A DNA stretch of 64,000 bases from Piscicola geometra (taxonomy: Eukaryota; Annelida; Clitellata; Hirudinida; Piscicolidae), in contig OX030968.1 in NCBI GenBank assembly GCA_943735955.1, positions 3,774,346 through 3,838,345 of the forward strand, read 5' to 3'. A program made the translations under genes and the position numbers. The notes below the pieces were generated by a model. That model saw only the letters and a program-made list of their open reading frames with translations, searched no databases and was not told the origin of the DNA. Positions 36,801 through 48,954 of this stretch are shown one piece after another. Position 1 is the first letter of the stretch. Each line of letters starts with the position of its first letter.

Positions 36801-39800
36801 GGAGTGGATGGGTTGAAGTGTGGGTTGGTGGGGTAGAGTGGATGGGTTGAAGTGTGGGTTGGTGGAGTGGAGTGGATGGGTTGATGGGGTGGAGTGGATG
36901 GGTTGATGGGGTGGAGTGGATGGGTTGATGGGGTGGAGTGGATGGGTTGATGGGTTGGAGTGGATGGGTTGATGGGGTGGAGTGGATGGGTTGATGTGTG
37001 GGTTGGTGGGGTGAGGTGGATGAGTAAAAAAAGATGATTAACAATATCAACAGAGATCAACAAAGGTTGAAAAAATATATAAAAATTGTAACAAATGTCA
37101 ACAGGGATGAAAAAATGTCAACAGAGGTCAGCAAAGACCAAAAGTAGGTCAGCAAAGACACAAAACTAGGTCAACAAAAATTGAAATGAGGTCAACAACC
37201 AAGATCCTAAGCCACACACAAGGGCACACCTAATGCGCGTGTGCAGGTTCAACTCCTGGAGCAGCCGATCGTTTTTGTTGCGGGTGGAGTTTTTGCCCAG
37301 CCAGGCGGGGAACTGCACCATGCCGCCCACACCGCCCCTCATGTACTCACCCGGCAGTACACTCGCGTACATCGCCTTGTGTTCGTGGGTGGGTTTGGGT
37401 TGGGTTGGGTGTGGATTGGGTTGGGTGTGAATTGGGTGTGGATTGGTGAGTGTGGGGAGGCTAGATAGGGTGTGGATTGGGTGGTTGGGCGTTAAAGTGT
37501 AGTTGGGTGTATCTAAGGTGGTGTGTGAGGGAATGGGTAGAGTGGGTGAAAGGTGGTGGATGGAGATTATCTTGAAAAAGATTGATTGCCAAAACCCAAA
37601 TTAATCCACCCAAAACAACTCACTCATCAACCCTCCAAACCACACCACCCCTCCAAACCACACCACCCCTCCAAACCACACCCTCCTCCAAACCACACCA
37701 CCCCTCCAAACCACACCCCCCTCCAAACCACACCACCCCTCCAAACCACACCACCCCTCCAAACCACACCACCCATCCAAACCACACCCCCTCCAAACCA
37801 CTCCACCCCTCCAAACCACACCACCCCTCCAAACCACACCACCCATCCAAACCACTCCCCCCTCCAAACCACACCACCCCTCCAAACCACACCCCCCTCC
37901 AAACCACACCCCCTCCAAACCACACCACCCCCACCCACTTGTAGGGGCAGCAGGGACCACATTTGGCCCCCCCTGATCTTCGCGTCGACGGCGTCTCCAT
38001 GGCAAATGCTGTCAGCCGCCTTGGCTAGCAGGGCTAGATGGCGTTTCATGTCGCCCCTGTGTGCCGATGTGTGTTTGTTTGTGTGTGTGTGTGTATGTGT
38101 GCGTGTTTGTGTGTTCGGGCGTATGTATATAATATATACTGTATATGTGTGTGCGTGTTTATATATGTGTGCGTATTGTGTGTTGAACCCCCCCCCCCCC
38201 TTCCCAACAAACACCCCCCTCCCCAACACCATACCCCATAACAACAACCACCACCCCCCTCCCCAACACCATACCCCATAACAACAACCACCACCCCCCC
38301 AACACCCCATACCAGCCACCTAGCGTGCATCGGATTAACAGTCAAGTAGTTCTCTTGCACGAAGAGTGGCGCGATGTTGTAGTCGTGGAAAAAGAGGTCG
38401 CTCTTGTGCACCAACGACATGTGGCCGCCACCACCACCACCGCCACCACTGCCACCGCTGTCGTTTGAGAAGACACGTCTGCATACGTCGAATGGACTCT
38501 AGAGGTGGGGGAGGTGGTTCGGTGGGGTTGAAAGGTGGTTTGGAAGGGTGGGTGGGTCTTGTGTGGCAGAGTGATTGGTGGTGGTGGGGGAGGGGTTTGA
38601 GGTGTGGGCTGGAGGGATGTGAATGAGGGAGTGAAGGCGGAGAGTGGGCGTGGCGTGGCGTGGAGAGGTGGTGGAAATGAAAGGGAATGGGGGAGAGGGG
38701 GCAGTGGATGGATAGGTGGTGCGGTAGTTGTGGGTGAGTAGAATGGCGTAGAGATGAAACAGTGTGAAAGTGAGTCCCCACAACCCTCCACCATCACCCC
38801 CAACCCCATCATCATTATCCCCAACCCCATCATCATCATCATCATCATCAGCACCACCATCATCATCATCACCACCACCAGCCACATAGTGCATGTCCTT
38901 CTTGGCATTGTCTGACTGCTTCTTGATCTCTTCGTACGTCGGTGACGCCTGTCGCACTGTCCACATCGACATGTTCAAGAGGATCTGTCGTCATGGTGAT
39001 GATGATGACAATGGAAGTGATGATGATGCAAGTGATGACGATGGTGGTGATGATGATGACGATGGAAGTGATGATGATGGTGATGATGATGATGGTAGTG
39101 GTGAAGTTGATAGTGATGGTTGAAACAGGGTAGTAATGAAGACGAGGGGCATGTTGGTGGTGATGATGATGATGGTAGTGGTGAAGATGATAGTGATGGT
39201 GGAAACAGGGTAGTAATGATGGTGGAAGTGAACATTAGAATGACAGAAAGCTTGCAAATCATTATCAGCATCATCATGGCCATCCACATCCCCCCCCCGC
39301 ATCATAACCCCTACCATCGACATCATTATCATCATCAAGAGCACACCTGTCTGAGGTCATGGTTGGCTGCGGTGATGACGTCATTGAGGCATGAGGGAGG
39401 AATCTTGAGGCCCTCCTTGTAGGCTATCGACATGATGGCGCTCTGTGGAGGTGGTTGAGTGGAGTGGAGTGAGGTGAGAAGGTGGTTGAGTGGAGTAAGG
39501 TGAGGGGGTGGTGAGTGGAGTGGAGTGAGGTGAGGGGGTGGTGAGGGGGTGGAGTGGAGTGAAGAGGTGGTTGAGTGGAGTGAGGGGAGGGGGTGGTTGA
39601 GTGGAGTGAGGGGAGGGGGTGGTTGAGTGGAGTGAGGGTGAGGTGAAGGGGTGGTTGAGTGGAGTGGAGTGAGGTGAGGGGGTGGTTGAGTGGAGTGAGG
39701 TGAGGGGGTGGTTGAGTGGAGTGAGGTGAGGGGGTGGTGAGTGGAGTGAGGGTGAGGTGAGGGGGTGGTTGAGTGGAATGAGGGTAAGGTGAGGGGTGGT

Positions 39801-42423
39801 TGAGTGGAATGAGGGTGAGGTGAGGGGGTGGTTGAGTGGAGTGAGGTGAGGGGGTGGTTGAGTGGAATGAGGGTGAGGTGAGGGGGTGGTTGAGTGGAGT
39901 GAGGGTAAGGTGAGGGGGTGGTTGAGTGGAATGAGGGTAAGGTGAGGGGGTGGTTGAGTGGAATGAGGGTGAGGTGAGGGAGTGGTTGAGTGGAGTGAGG
40001 TGAGGGGGTGGTTGAGTGGAATGAGGGTGAGGTGAGGGGGTGGTTGAGTGGAATGAGGGTAAGATAAGGGGGTGGTTGAGTGGAGTGAGGGTAAGGTGAG
40101 GGGGTGGTTGAGTGGAATGAGGGTGAGGTGAGGGGGTGGTTGAGTGGAGTAAGGTGAGGGGGTGGTTGAGTGGAATGAGGGTGAGGGTGAGGGGGTGGTT
40201 GAGTGGAATGAGGGTGAGGTGAGGGTGTGAGGTGAGGGGGTGGTTGAGTGGAATGAGGGTGAGGTGAGGGGGTGGTTGAGTGGAGTGAGGGTGAGGTGAG
40301 GGGGTGGTTGAGTGGAGTGAGGGTAAGGTGAGGGGGTGGTTGAGTGGAATGAGGGTGAGGTGAGGGGGTGGTTGAGTGGAGTGAGATGAGGGGGTGGTTG
40401 AGTGGAGTGAGGGTGAGGTGAGGGGGTGGTTGAGTGGAGTGAGGGTAAGGTGAGAGGGTGGTGAGTGGAGTGAGGGTGAGGCGAGGGGGTAGTTGAGTGG
40501 AGTGAGGTGAGAGGGTGGTTGAGTGAAATGAGGGTAAGGTGAGGGGGTGGTTGAGTGGAGTGAGGGTGAGGTGAGAGGGTGGTGAGTGGAGTGAGGGTGA
40601 GGTGAGGGGGTGGTTGAGTGGAGTGAGGTGAGGGGGTGGTTGAGTGGAGTGAGGTGAGGGGGTGGTGAGTGGAATGAGGGTGAGGTGAGGGGGTGGTTGA
40701 GTTGAATGAGGGTAAGGTGAGGGGGTGGTTGAGTGGAATGAGGGTGAGGTGAGGGGGTGGTTGAGTGGAGTGAGGTGAGGAGGTGGTTGAGTGGAATGAG
40801 GGTGAGGTGAGGGGGTGGTTGAGTGGAGTGAGGGTGAGGTGAGGGGGTGGTTGAGTGGAGTGAGGGTAAGTTGAGTGGGTGGTTGAGTGGAGTGAGGGTG
40901 AGGTGAGAGGGTGGTGAGTGGAGTGAGGGTGAGGTGAGGGGGTAGTTGAGTGGAGTGAGATGAGGGGGTGGTTGAGTGAAATGAGGGTAAGGTGAGGGGG
41001 TGGTTGAGTGGAGTGAGGGTAAGTTGAGTGGGTGGTTGAGTGGAGTGAGGGTGAGGTGAGAGGGTGGTGAGTGGAGTGAGGGTGAGGTGAGGGGGTAGTT
41101 GAGTGGAGTGAGATGAGGGGGTGGTTGAGTGAAATGAGGGTAAGGTGAGGGGGTGGTTGAGTGGAGTGAGGGTGAGGTGAGGGGGTGGTTGAGTGGAGTG
41201 AGGTGAGGGGGTGGTTGAGTGGAGTGAGGTGAGGGGGTGGTGAGTGGAGTGAGGGTGAGGTGAGGGGGTGGTTGAGTGGAATGAGGGTAAGGTGAGAGGG
41301 TGGTGAGTGGAGTGAGGGTGAGGTGAGGGGGTAGTTGAGTGGAGTGAGGTGAGAGGGTGGTTGAGTGAAATGAAGGTGAGGTGAGGGGGTGGTTGAGTGG
41401 AGTGAGGGTGAGGTGAGGGGGTGGTGAGTGGAGTGAGGGTGAGGTGAGGGGGTGGTGAGTGGAGTGAGGGTGAGGTGAGGGGGTGGTTGAGTGGAGTGAG
41501 GTGAGGGGGTGGTGAGTGGAGTGAGGGTGAGGTGAGGGAGTGGTGAGTGGAGTGAAGGTGAGGTGAAGGGGTGGTTGAGTGGAGTGAGGTGAGGGGGTGG
41601 TTGAGTGGAGTGAGGTGAGGGGGTGGTTGAGTGGAGTGAGGGTGAGGTGAGGGGGTGGTGAGTGGAGTGAGGGTGAGGTGAGGGGGTGGTTGAGTGGAAT
41701 GAGGGTGAGGTGAGGGGGTGGTTGAGTGGAATGAGAGTGGTGTTAGAAGGAGATATGGGGTGGTAGAGTGGTGGTGAGATGTGGAGAGTGAGAGGGTAGG
41801 GTGTTGGTGGTGGTGGTATGAGTTGTAGAGATAAAGGGAGATGGTGGTGAGATAAAGTAAAGTGATGCATGAGTGTGGTAAAGTGGAGAGATGGAATGGT
41901 GGGAGTAATATGAAGTGTGATAGTAAATAAATAAATAAAATTTTTAAAAAATCATACGCACAATAAATCAAAACCTCCCAAAAACAATCGATTCTTCCAC
42001 ACACCCCTGCCCTGACCAGCCACCTTGATCATCTCGACCCTGGGTCTCTGGAACCTGAGGTCGAAGCAGTAGTTGGCGAGGGATCGGATCTTGGGATGGT
42101 TGCGGTCGTTACAGAGGCAGATGATTGGGATTTGGGATGACTTGATGAGTTGGATGAGCTCCTGAATGGGATGGGGGTGTGGTGGGTGAAGGATGGGGGT
42201 GTGGTGGGTGAAGGATGGGGGTGTGGTGGGTAAAGGGATGGGGGTGTGGTGGGTAAAGGGATGGGGGTGTGGTGGGTAAAGGGATGGGGGTGTGGTGGGT
42301 AAAGGGATGGGGTTATGGTGGGTAAAGGGATGTGTGGTATGAAGGTTCGTAGGATGGAATCGTCTAAGGTTTGAAAGGGTGTTGGTGCAATGCTGGTTGA
42401 ACACGTGATTCCGTTACACACAA

Positions 42424-42479
<56 letters not shown>

Positions 42480-45400
42480 ACACACACACACACACATACA
42501 CACACACACAAACACACACACACAGAAACACACACACACACACACCTGCATGCCTCCACGATCCTCATTGCCTGACATGCCATCCACCTCGTCCATGATT
42601 AAGCAGTGCTTCGTCATCTCCTCCCCCCCTTCCCCTCGACCCCCTTTCGTGGCGTTTTATTGGATAACTCCTATATTTGTATAGCACTCACTTATTTGTA
42701 AATTAAAATATGTTAGCATTTAAATATATCAATTAATTATTACGCTGCTTTTGTCAATTTACTTCTTTACTTCACTTAATCTCTACACCCCTTCCCCCCC
42801 CCCCCCCCACCAACCAACCAACCAATAATATCACACCACACCCCGCCAACAACCAATAGCATCACACCGCACTCTGCCACCAGCCAATAGCATCACACCC
42901 TGCCGCCAACAACCAATGAAATCCCAGCACGACGCCCCGCCCACCGAAAAGGGTGATCAGTGATTGGTTGTTGAGGCAGTGAGCCACCTCCTCTTTGAGG
43001 CTTCTCTTCGACCTGGTGTCGGAGGCGTTCAACTCGACGTAGGAGAAGGATAACTCCTGCGGGTGGGGTTGGGTGGGTGGGGTTGGGGAGGAGGGTGGGT
43101 GGGTGGGGTTGAGGAGAAGGGTGGGTGGATGGGTGGGTGGGGTTGAATAGGAGGGTGGGTTGGGTGAGGGTTGCTGGGTGAGTGGGATGGGTGGGAAGAA
43201 GGGTGGGTGGGGTTGGGGAGGAGGGTGAGGTGGTTGGGGTGAAGGGATAGGGTGGGATGGGTTTGGAGGGAGAGGGGAGGGTGTGTGAAAAAGTAATGGG
43301 GTTGGAAAGAGGGGAGAGGGGGAAAGGTGAGAAGAGTGAATAAAGGTAATGAAGAATATGAGTTGAAATATGATGATGATGATGATGAAAAAGTTAAACA
43401 ACCCTCAAACCACCCTCCTCTGCTCCCAGCATCCACTACACTCCACTCCAGAAACCCCACCACTCCGCGCCCTACTCCAAACCCACCCACCCACTCCACA
43501 CCCACTCCAACCACCCCCCCCCCCCCCAAACAAACCCCACTCCCCCCCCAACCTTGCAGACGACTTGTGCAGTGGTGGTCTTGCCAACGCCAGGAGGGCC
43601 TGAGAGGAGGGCAGCCTTCAGACCCACCCCGTCCTCGTTCGTTCTGCCCCCTGGTTGATTGTGGGGGGGGGGGAGAGATGATAGGGGTGGGGGAGATAGT
43701 GGTTTGTGATGGAGGGGGAGGGGGTGATGCGGTATTAGGTGGGGAAGGGAGATGGAAAAAGTGGTGGGGAGAGAAGGAGGAAGTAGTGGTGGAGAGAGCA
43801 AAGAGTGTGGTGAGCGGTGGTGGAAAAGTGCAGATGGAAGGGGTGGAGAATGATGGAGAAGGAAGTGTATGGATGAGTGCCAAGGGAAAAGTGAAAAGAT
43901 GATGGTTGGTGGAGTAGGGGGGGGGTTATTAAACACTAATTCAGTAAATAAAGTACGATACCACCTCTTCACCATCAACTGACCACGACACTAACACCTA
44001 TCCACTCCCAACCCGTACCCCCAACCTACAACCCTTATCCCCAACCTACAATCTCACCATCAACCAACACCACACCACAACCCACCCCTCCATCAACCTC
44101 CAACCCACCCCTCCATCAACCTCCAACCCACCCCTCCACCAACCTCCAACCCACCCCTCCACCAACCCTCCAACCCATCCCTCCATCAACCTCCAACCCA
44201 CCCCTCCATCAACCTCCAACCCACCCCTCCGCCACTCACAAACAGCCTTCAGAGACGAATTCTCGTGCCAATGCTGCAACCAATGCATCAACTTGTTGGC
44301 TTGGCTTTTGGCCCCCTGTTGACCAACCAACTGCTTCAGATTGGTGGGTTTGTATTTGTCGGTCCAAAGAAGGGAGGGGGTGGAGGGGGTGGTGGAGGGC
44401 TCGGTGGTGGTGGAAGGGGATTTGGTTTTGGTAGTAGTTTTAGAGGGGGTGGGTGTGGCTGTTGATGGCTTTTTTGAAGAGGAAGAAGAGGAGGAAGAAG
44501 GGTGGTGGGAGGAAGAAGAGGAGGGTGATGGATGCTTGGAGGGCCTGGCCTGGGGACTGCCAGAGGATTTCCTTGATGCTTTCTTGGAAGACTTTGGTGT
44601 TGATGATGATGATGATCGCGCCTCCTGGTAGGGATGTGCAGATGGATGGATCAAAGAAATGAATGAGTGGATGGGTGGATAGATGGATGGATAGATGAAT
44701 GGGTGGATGGATGGGTGGGTAGATGGAATAATACAAAGAAATTATTAAATGAAAAACTTGAAAGAAATGATCAAATGGAAAAACTTGAATTCGGAGTGAT
44801 CATTGACGATGATCACTCCAAATAATGGTTGAATAAAAAAATAAAATACGCAAGTTAAGATACCCCCCAAATTTTCCCTCTATCATCACCACCACCCCCC
44901 CCCCCACCACCTTCCCCCCCCCCAAAGCGACCTACTTTTTCGGCTTGTATTTCATACTTTGACCTCTTGGCTGGCATCTCGGCAATGAGGTCAAACAGTG
45001 CATCCTCATCCACCTGCTTCGTGCCTAGTTGTTTCGCCTGTGGTGGTGGGGAGGGGGGGGGGAGTGGTGGGGAGGGGGGGGGGAGTGGTGGGAAGGGTGG
45101 AGGTGGGGGGGGGGAGAGTGGTAGGAAGGGTGGTGGTGGGGAGGGGGGGGGGGGGAGTGGTGGAGTGGTGGTGGGTTTGGGGTGAGAGTATGGTAGTAAA
45201 GGTTCAAGTGTGGTGGGACACGATGGTGAGACTGTGTGGTTGTTTAGAACAATGTGGTGGTTGAGGGGGGATAGTCATTAAAATCGTAAAAATCCCCATC
45301 CACCACACCCATCAGCCCATGTTCTCCCACCTACTCATTCCACCCACCACCACACTCACCCACCACCTCTCCACACCCAACCAACCTCTCTCCACACCCA

Positions 45401-45793
45401 ACCCACTTCTCCACACCCAATCAACCCACCCTCTCTCCACACCCAACCAACCAACCCACCCACCTCTCCACACCCAACCAACCCACCTCTCCACACCCAA
45501 CCAACCCACCCTCTCTCCACACCCAACCCACCCACCTTGTCCACCTTACTGGCCCCGGCATCGCGGCCGACCACCAGGTAGTCGGTGTTCCTCGACACGG
45601 CGGTCGTCACTTTGCCGCCCAGCCGCTCCACCACCCTCTTCACCTCATCCCTCTCCACCGTCTCGTAAACGCCCGTTAATACGAACGTCAAGCCTTCTAG
45701 GCAATTCTCAGCGCCCTGGTGAATGGTTAGGTGTTTTGGAAATGTTTTAAATACATACATACATACATACACACACACGCACACACACACACA

Positions 45794-45870
<77 letters not shown>

Positions 45871-48800
45871 GTGGAATCTGCCTAGACCCAAGGGCCTTAG
45901 GAGGCTCCCTTTGTTTAAATGCCGCATACGCCATTCGCGCCTTTTTCTTTTTGCCGTCGTTATCATCATCATCATCACCACCAATCGCACTCGCCTCCTC
46001 CTCCTCTTCCCCATCCTTATTATTTTATTGGTGTATTATTATTATTTTATTATTCTTATTATTCAATAATTGTATTATTATTATGAAGATATTATTATTG
46101 CTATTAAAATGATTAATAGACCTCCTCATGAGCCTTCCTTTTCTTCTTCTTTCCTCCACTTTCCTCTTTCTTCTTTCCATCTTCCTTCTCCTCCTTCTTC
46201 ACCACCTCCCTCTTGCCATCTTCCTTCTCTTTCTTCACCACCTCCCTCTCACCTCCTTCCCCTTCTCTCTCCTTCTTCACTCCTTTCTTAGCACTACCCC
46301 TCTCCTCAACCCCTTCTTCTCTCTCTTTTTTAACCGCCTCCACTCCCTCCTCTTTCACTCCACTCATCCTCTTCTTGTTCATCGCCAACTTTTCAGCAAG
46401 TGTCTTCGGGGCATCCTCCACCACCACCTCCTCTTTAACCACCTTCAAATCACTCTTCCCTCCTCCACTCCCACCACCACCATCACCATCATCATCATCA
46501 TGACCACCACCCTTTCCACTCTTCTCTTTTAACTCCCCCTTCCTCACCTTCTCCACATCTCTCCTCCCCTTCCCTCTCTCTTCTTTGCATGCAACAGGCT
46601 CACTACCAAAAAAGTCAACAGCGTTCACAAGGGTCCGGGCTTCTTTTTTGTGGGATGGTGGTGGCGGCTTCGTGGTGGTGGTGGTGGTGGGTGGTTTTGG
46701 GACCACCTTAGTGAAAGCCTTTTCAATTGACATGTTGTGTCTGGAATCTGGAGGGGGGGGGGGGGGTAGTGGATAGTGTGGTAGGTGGCGTGATGGTGGG
46801 TGGATCGGTTGTGGTGGCGGCGTGGTGGGTGGATCGGTTGTGGCAGCGTGATGGTGGGTGGATCGGATGTGGCGGTGTGATGGTGGGTGGATCAGTTGTG
46901 GTGGCGTGATGGTGGGTGGATCAGTTGTAGTGGCGTGGTGGGTGGATCGGTTGTGGCGGTGTGATGGTGGGTGGATCGGTTGTGGTGGCGTGATGGTGGG
47001 TGGATCAGTTGTGGTGGCGTGGTGGGTGGATCGGTTGTGGCGGTGTGATGGTGGGTGGATCGGTTGTGGTGGCGTGATGGTGGGTGGATCGGTTGTGGCA
47101 GCGTGATGGTGGGTGGATCGGTTGTGGTGGTGTGATGGTGGGTGGATCGGTTGTGGCAGCGTGATGGTGGGTGGATCGGTTGTGGCATTGTGATGGTGGA
47201 GTAAGTGGCGTGATGGTGGGTGGATCGGTTGTGGTGGCGAGATGGTGGGTGGATCGGTTGGGGCAGTGTGATGGTGGGTGGATCAGTTGTGGCGGCGTGA
47301 TGGTGGGTGGATATGTTGTGGCGGTGTGATGGTGGGTGGATCGGTTGTGGTGGCGAGATGGTGGGTGGATCGGTTGTGGCAGTGTGATGGTGGGTGGATC
47401 AGTTGTGGCGGCGTGATGGTGGGTGGATCGGTTGTGGCGGCGTGGTGGGTGGATTGGTTGTGGCAGCGTGATGGTGGGTGGATCAGTTGTGGTGGCGTGA
47501 TGGTGGGTGGATCGGTTGTGGCAGCGTGATGGTGGATGGATCGGTTCTAGTGGCGTGATGGTGGGTGGATCAGTTGTGGTGGCGTGGTGGGTGGATCGGT
47601 TGTGGTGGCGTGGTGGGTGGATCGGTTGTGGCGGTGTGTGGATCGGTTGTGGTGGCGTGATGGTGGGTGGATCGGTTGTGGTGGCGTGATGGTGGGTGGA
47701 TCAGTTGTGACGATGGTGTGACAGCTCTCATTCCCAAAGTATGCAGTAGATACAATTTAAAAGGTTTCACCATCATCATTAGACTAATTCTTATCATCTT
47801 CATCATCGTCTTAGCCTCAAAACCATAAGCACCTACAAGCTCATTAATATTATAATTAAGTAAACCTTTATTAATTTTAAATAATCCTATTTTCAATTTA
47901 ATTAATTAAATTAATTAGTGACCATTAAGTGGACTCTTGGCTTTTCCTTTCTTGCCTCTCATTGACTTTGGCAAGGGGTCTTCATCATCGTCATCTTCAG
48001 AGTCTGTAGAGGTGGAGGAGGAGGAGGTGGAGGAGGAGAAGGAGGAGAAGGAGGAGAAGGAGGAGAAGGAGGAGGAGGAGGAGGAGGAGGAAGAGGAGGA
48101 GGAGAAGAAGGAGGATGAGGAGGAAGAGGAGGAGTGATTGAAAAAGTATGAATGGATTGGTGAAAAAGAAGGCTTGGTGGATATGAGAAAGAGTGTGTGA
48201 AGAGAGATGGATAGAATGAAAATAAAAAAATGACAGAATTTCTCATTGTTGCTAGTGAATTATTTTTATGTGCCCTTTCTTAATAATCATGTAAATAAAT
48301 ACAAAAATAAATATGATTAATAAATTAATTAAGTGATTCTGATAACCTGAAGGTAATATCATAGGCTTGTGTTTCTTTTTGACATTCATCACATCTTCGT
48401 CTTCCTCCTCATCTCTAGAAACCTTCTTTTTAAGCACCTTTCATCAGTTTTTGATAAATAAAAAACTGAATAGAGTAAGATTAAGTCTTAATAAGTCTTA
48501 GATATTAATGATAAAGAGTTAATATTTAATTTTATTAATTTAAATTCCGTTCTACCGTTTTTTTCTTGATATTTTTAGGCTCTTCCACTTCATCAGTGCA
48601 CAATTTTGTGGTCTTTTCCAGCCTGGAACCCTTAACCTTCTCTTCTCCACCTTTCTTGCCCTTCTCCTCACTCTTCTTTTCAAAACTCTTACTTTTCATT
48701 TTGCTCTTCTTAAAGTCAACTTCTTCATCCGACATTTCTTGAAATATTTTGCTCTCATTTTTCTTTGATTTTTCGCTCGCCTTGGGGTGGTTTGCATCTG

Positions 48801-48954
48801 ATTTCTTTTGCAATGTCTCTTTACTCTTTGATTTTTCTGAAGCCTTTCTAGAAGTGCTTTCTTGCTTCTTGGCGATGTCTTTTTTCAAATTACCAGCGCC
48901 AAAAAAGCTTCGGATGTCCTGAGATGATGAAGATGAAGTCATTTTAGCATGCAT
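33820..48954 (-). CDS. RFC1: Replication factor C subunit 1 (clamp-loader large subunit)
   Basis: Twenty exons: 48556-48954, 48347-48437, 47923-48003, 46122-46747, 45869-46015, 45536-45715, 44936-45037, 44240-44624, 43553-43650, 42945-43056, 42546-42643, 42024-42161, 39347-39442, 38886-38984, 38320-38498, 37939-38056, 37230-37375, 34550-34754, 34032-34247, 33820-33900. They give 1198 aa (human 1148) with phase-matched GT-AG junctions. The start is MHAKM or, 4 codons on, MTSSSSS, followed by the PCNA-binding-like DIRSFFG. A Lys/Glu-rich region follows. The BRCT domain (about residues 449-540) contains NCLEGLTFVLTGV, GGKVTTAVSRNTDYLVVGRD and QVDEDALFDLI. The AAA+ ATPase contains LLWTDKYKPTNLKQLVGQQG, Walker A SGPPGVGKTTTAQ (about 685), YVELNASDTRSK, Walker B CLIMDEVDGMSGNEDRGG, CNDRNHPKIRSL and FDLRFQRPRVEMI. 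The RFC1 C-terminal domain contains KSDLFFHDYNIAPLFVQENY and MYASVLPGEYMRG, then an acidic stretch and a KKPTKGK tail. It loads PCNA at primer-template junctions. Confidence 0.97.
34765..37025. repeat. 34-bp minisatellite, 2.2 kb, RFC1 intron 17
   Basis: The unit of 34 bp (GTTGATGTGTGGGTTGGTGG plus AGTGGAGTGGATGG) is repeated over almost the whole intron, with shortened variants. Landmarks recur: GGGTTGTAGTGTGGG at 35001 and 35693, GGGGTGGGTTG near 35377 and 36102, AGAGGAGTGG near 35479 and 36205. So a block of about 0.7 kb was duplicated within the array. Confidence 0.97.
37615..37935. repeat. 17-bp AAACCACACCACCCCTCC array, RFC1 intron 16
   Basis: About 18 copies of a 17-18-bp unit reach the exon 16 donor. 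On the sense strand the first bases after exon 16 (GTGGGTGGGGGTGGTGTGGT) already match the unit. Confidence 0.96.
38063..38310. repeat. (GT)n and CCCCCCTCCCCAACACCATA repeats, RFC1 intron 15
   Basis: A GTGTGT/GTATGT tract lies next to the exon 16 acceptor, where it reads as (CA)n on the sense strand. It is followed by two or three copies of a 44-bp unit containing AACACCATACCCCATAACAA. Confidence 0.93.
39450..41735. repeat. 2.3-kb GAGGTGAGGGGGTGGTTGAG array, RFC1 intron 12
   Basis: About 75-80 units alternate between a long form (GAGTGGAGTGAGGGTGAGGT plus GAGGGGGTGGTT) and short forms lacking GAGGGT. The plus strand is virtually devoid of C over 2.3 kb. The minus strand stays open for 889 and 829 codons in two frames (Pro/His/Ser/Thr-rich). 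The 889-codon frame is in the same phase as exon 13, so it reads through the acceptor into genuine RFC1 sequence. The frames are artefacts of stop-free repeats. Confidence 0.97.
42165..42345. repeat. 23-bp GGATGGGGGTGTGGTGGGTAAAG array, RFC1 intron 11
   Basis: Seven copies lie immediately upstream (sense) of the exon 12 acceptor. Confidence 0.95.
42415..42545. repeat. (CA)n at the RFC1 exon 11 donor
   Basis: On the sense strand exon 11 ends ATGCAG and the intron begins GTGTGTGTGTGTG, continuing for 130 bp as interrupted (GT)n. Confidence 0.96.
43060..43295. repeat. GGGTGGGTGGGGTTGGGGAGGA array, RFC1 intron 9
   Basis: G-rich units of about 27 bp with GAGGAGG variants lie next to the exon 10 acceptor. 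On the sense strand they form a C-rich polypyrimidine tract. Confidence 0.93.
44060..44235. repeat. CAACCTCCAACCCACCCCTC array, RFC1 intron 8
   Basis: Six to seven 23-bp units start within about 15 bases of the exon 8 donor (sense GTGAGTGGCGGAGGGGTGGG). Confidence 0.94.
45320..45535. repeat. CTCTCCACACCCAACCAACC array at the RFC1 exon 6 donor
   Basis: Eight to nine units occur. The sense strand begins GTGGGTGGGTTGGGTGTGGAG at the donor, and the same string recurs through the intron, so the 5' splice site lies inside the first copy. Confidence 0.94.
45765..45868. repeat. (CA)n at the RFC1 exon 5 donor
   Basis: This makes up two thirds of the 153-bp intron. The sense strand reads CCACAG/GTGTGTGTGTGTG, so the donor is the microsatellite itself. 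Confidence 0.96.
46780..47712. repeat. GATGGTGGGTGGATCGGTTG array, RFC1 intron 3
   Basis: About 30 copies of a unit of roughly 27-30 bp (GATGGTGGGTGGATCGGTTG plus TGGTGGCGT) occur. GCAGCGT, GCGGTGT and ATCAGTT variants are scattered irregularly. Confidence 0.96.

Noticed and set aside
39335..42004. Minus-strand frames of 889 and 829 codons
   Set aside because: They arise from a C-free tandem array in RFC1 intron 12. The family-conserved RFC1 exon begins at 39442 with a clear acceptor, and the repeat part has no protein features.
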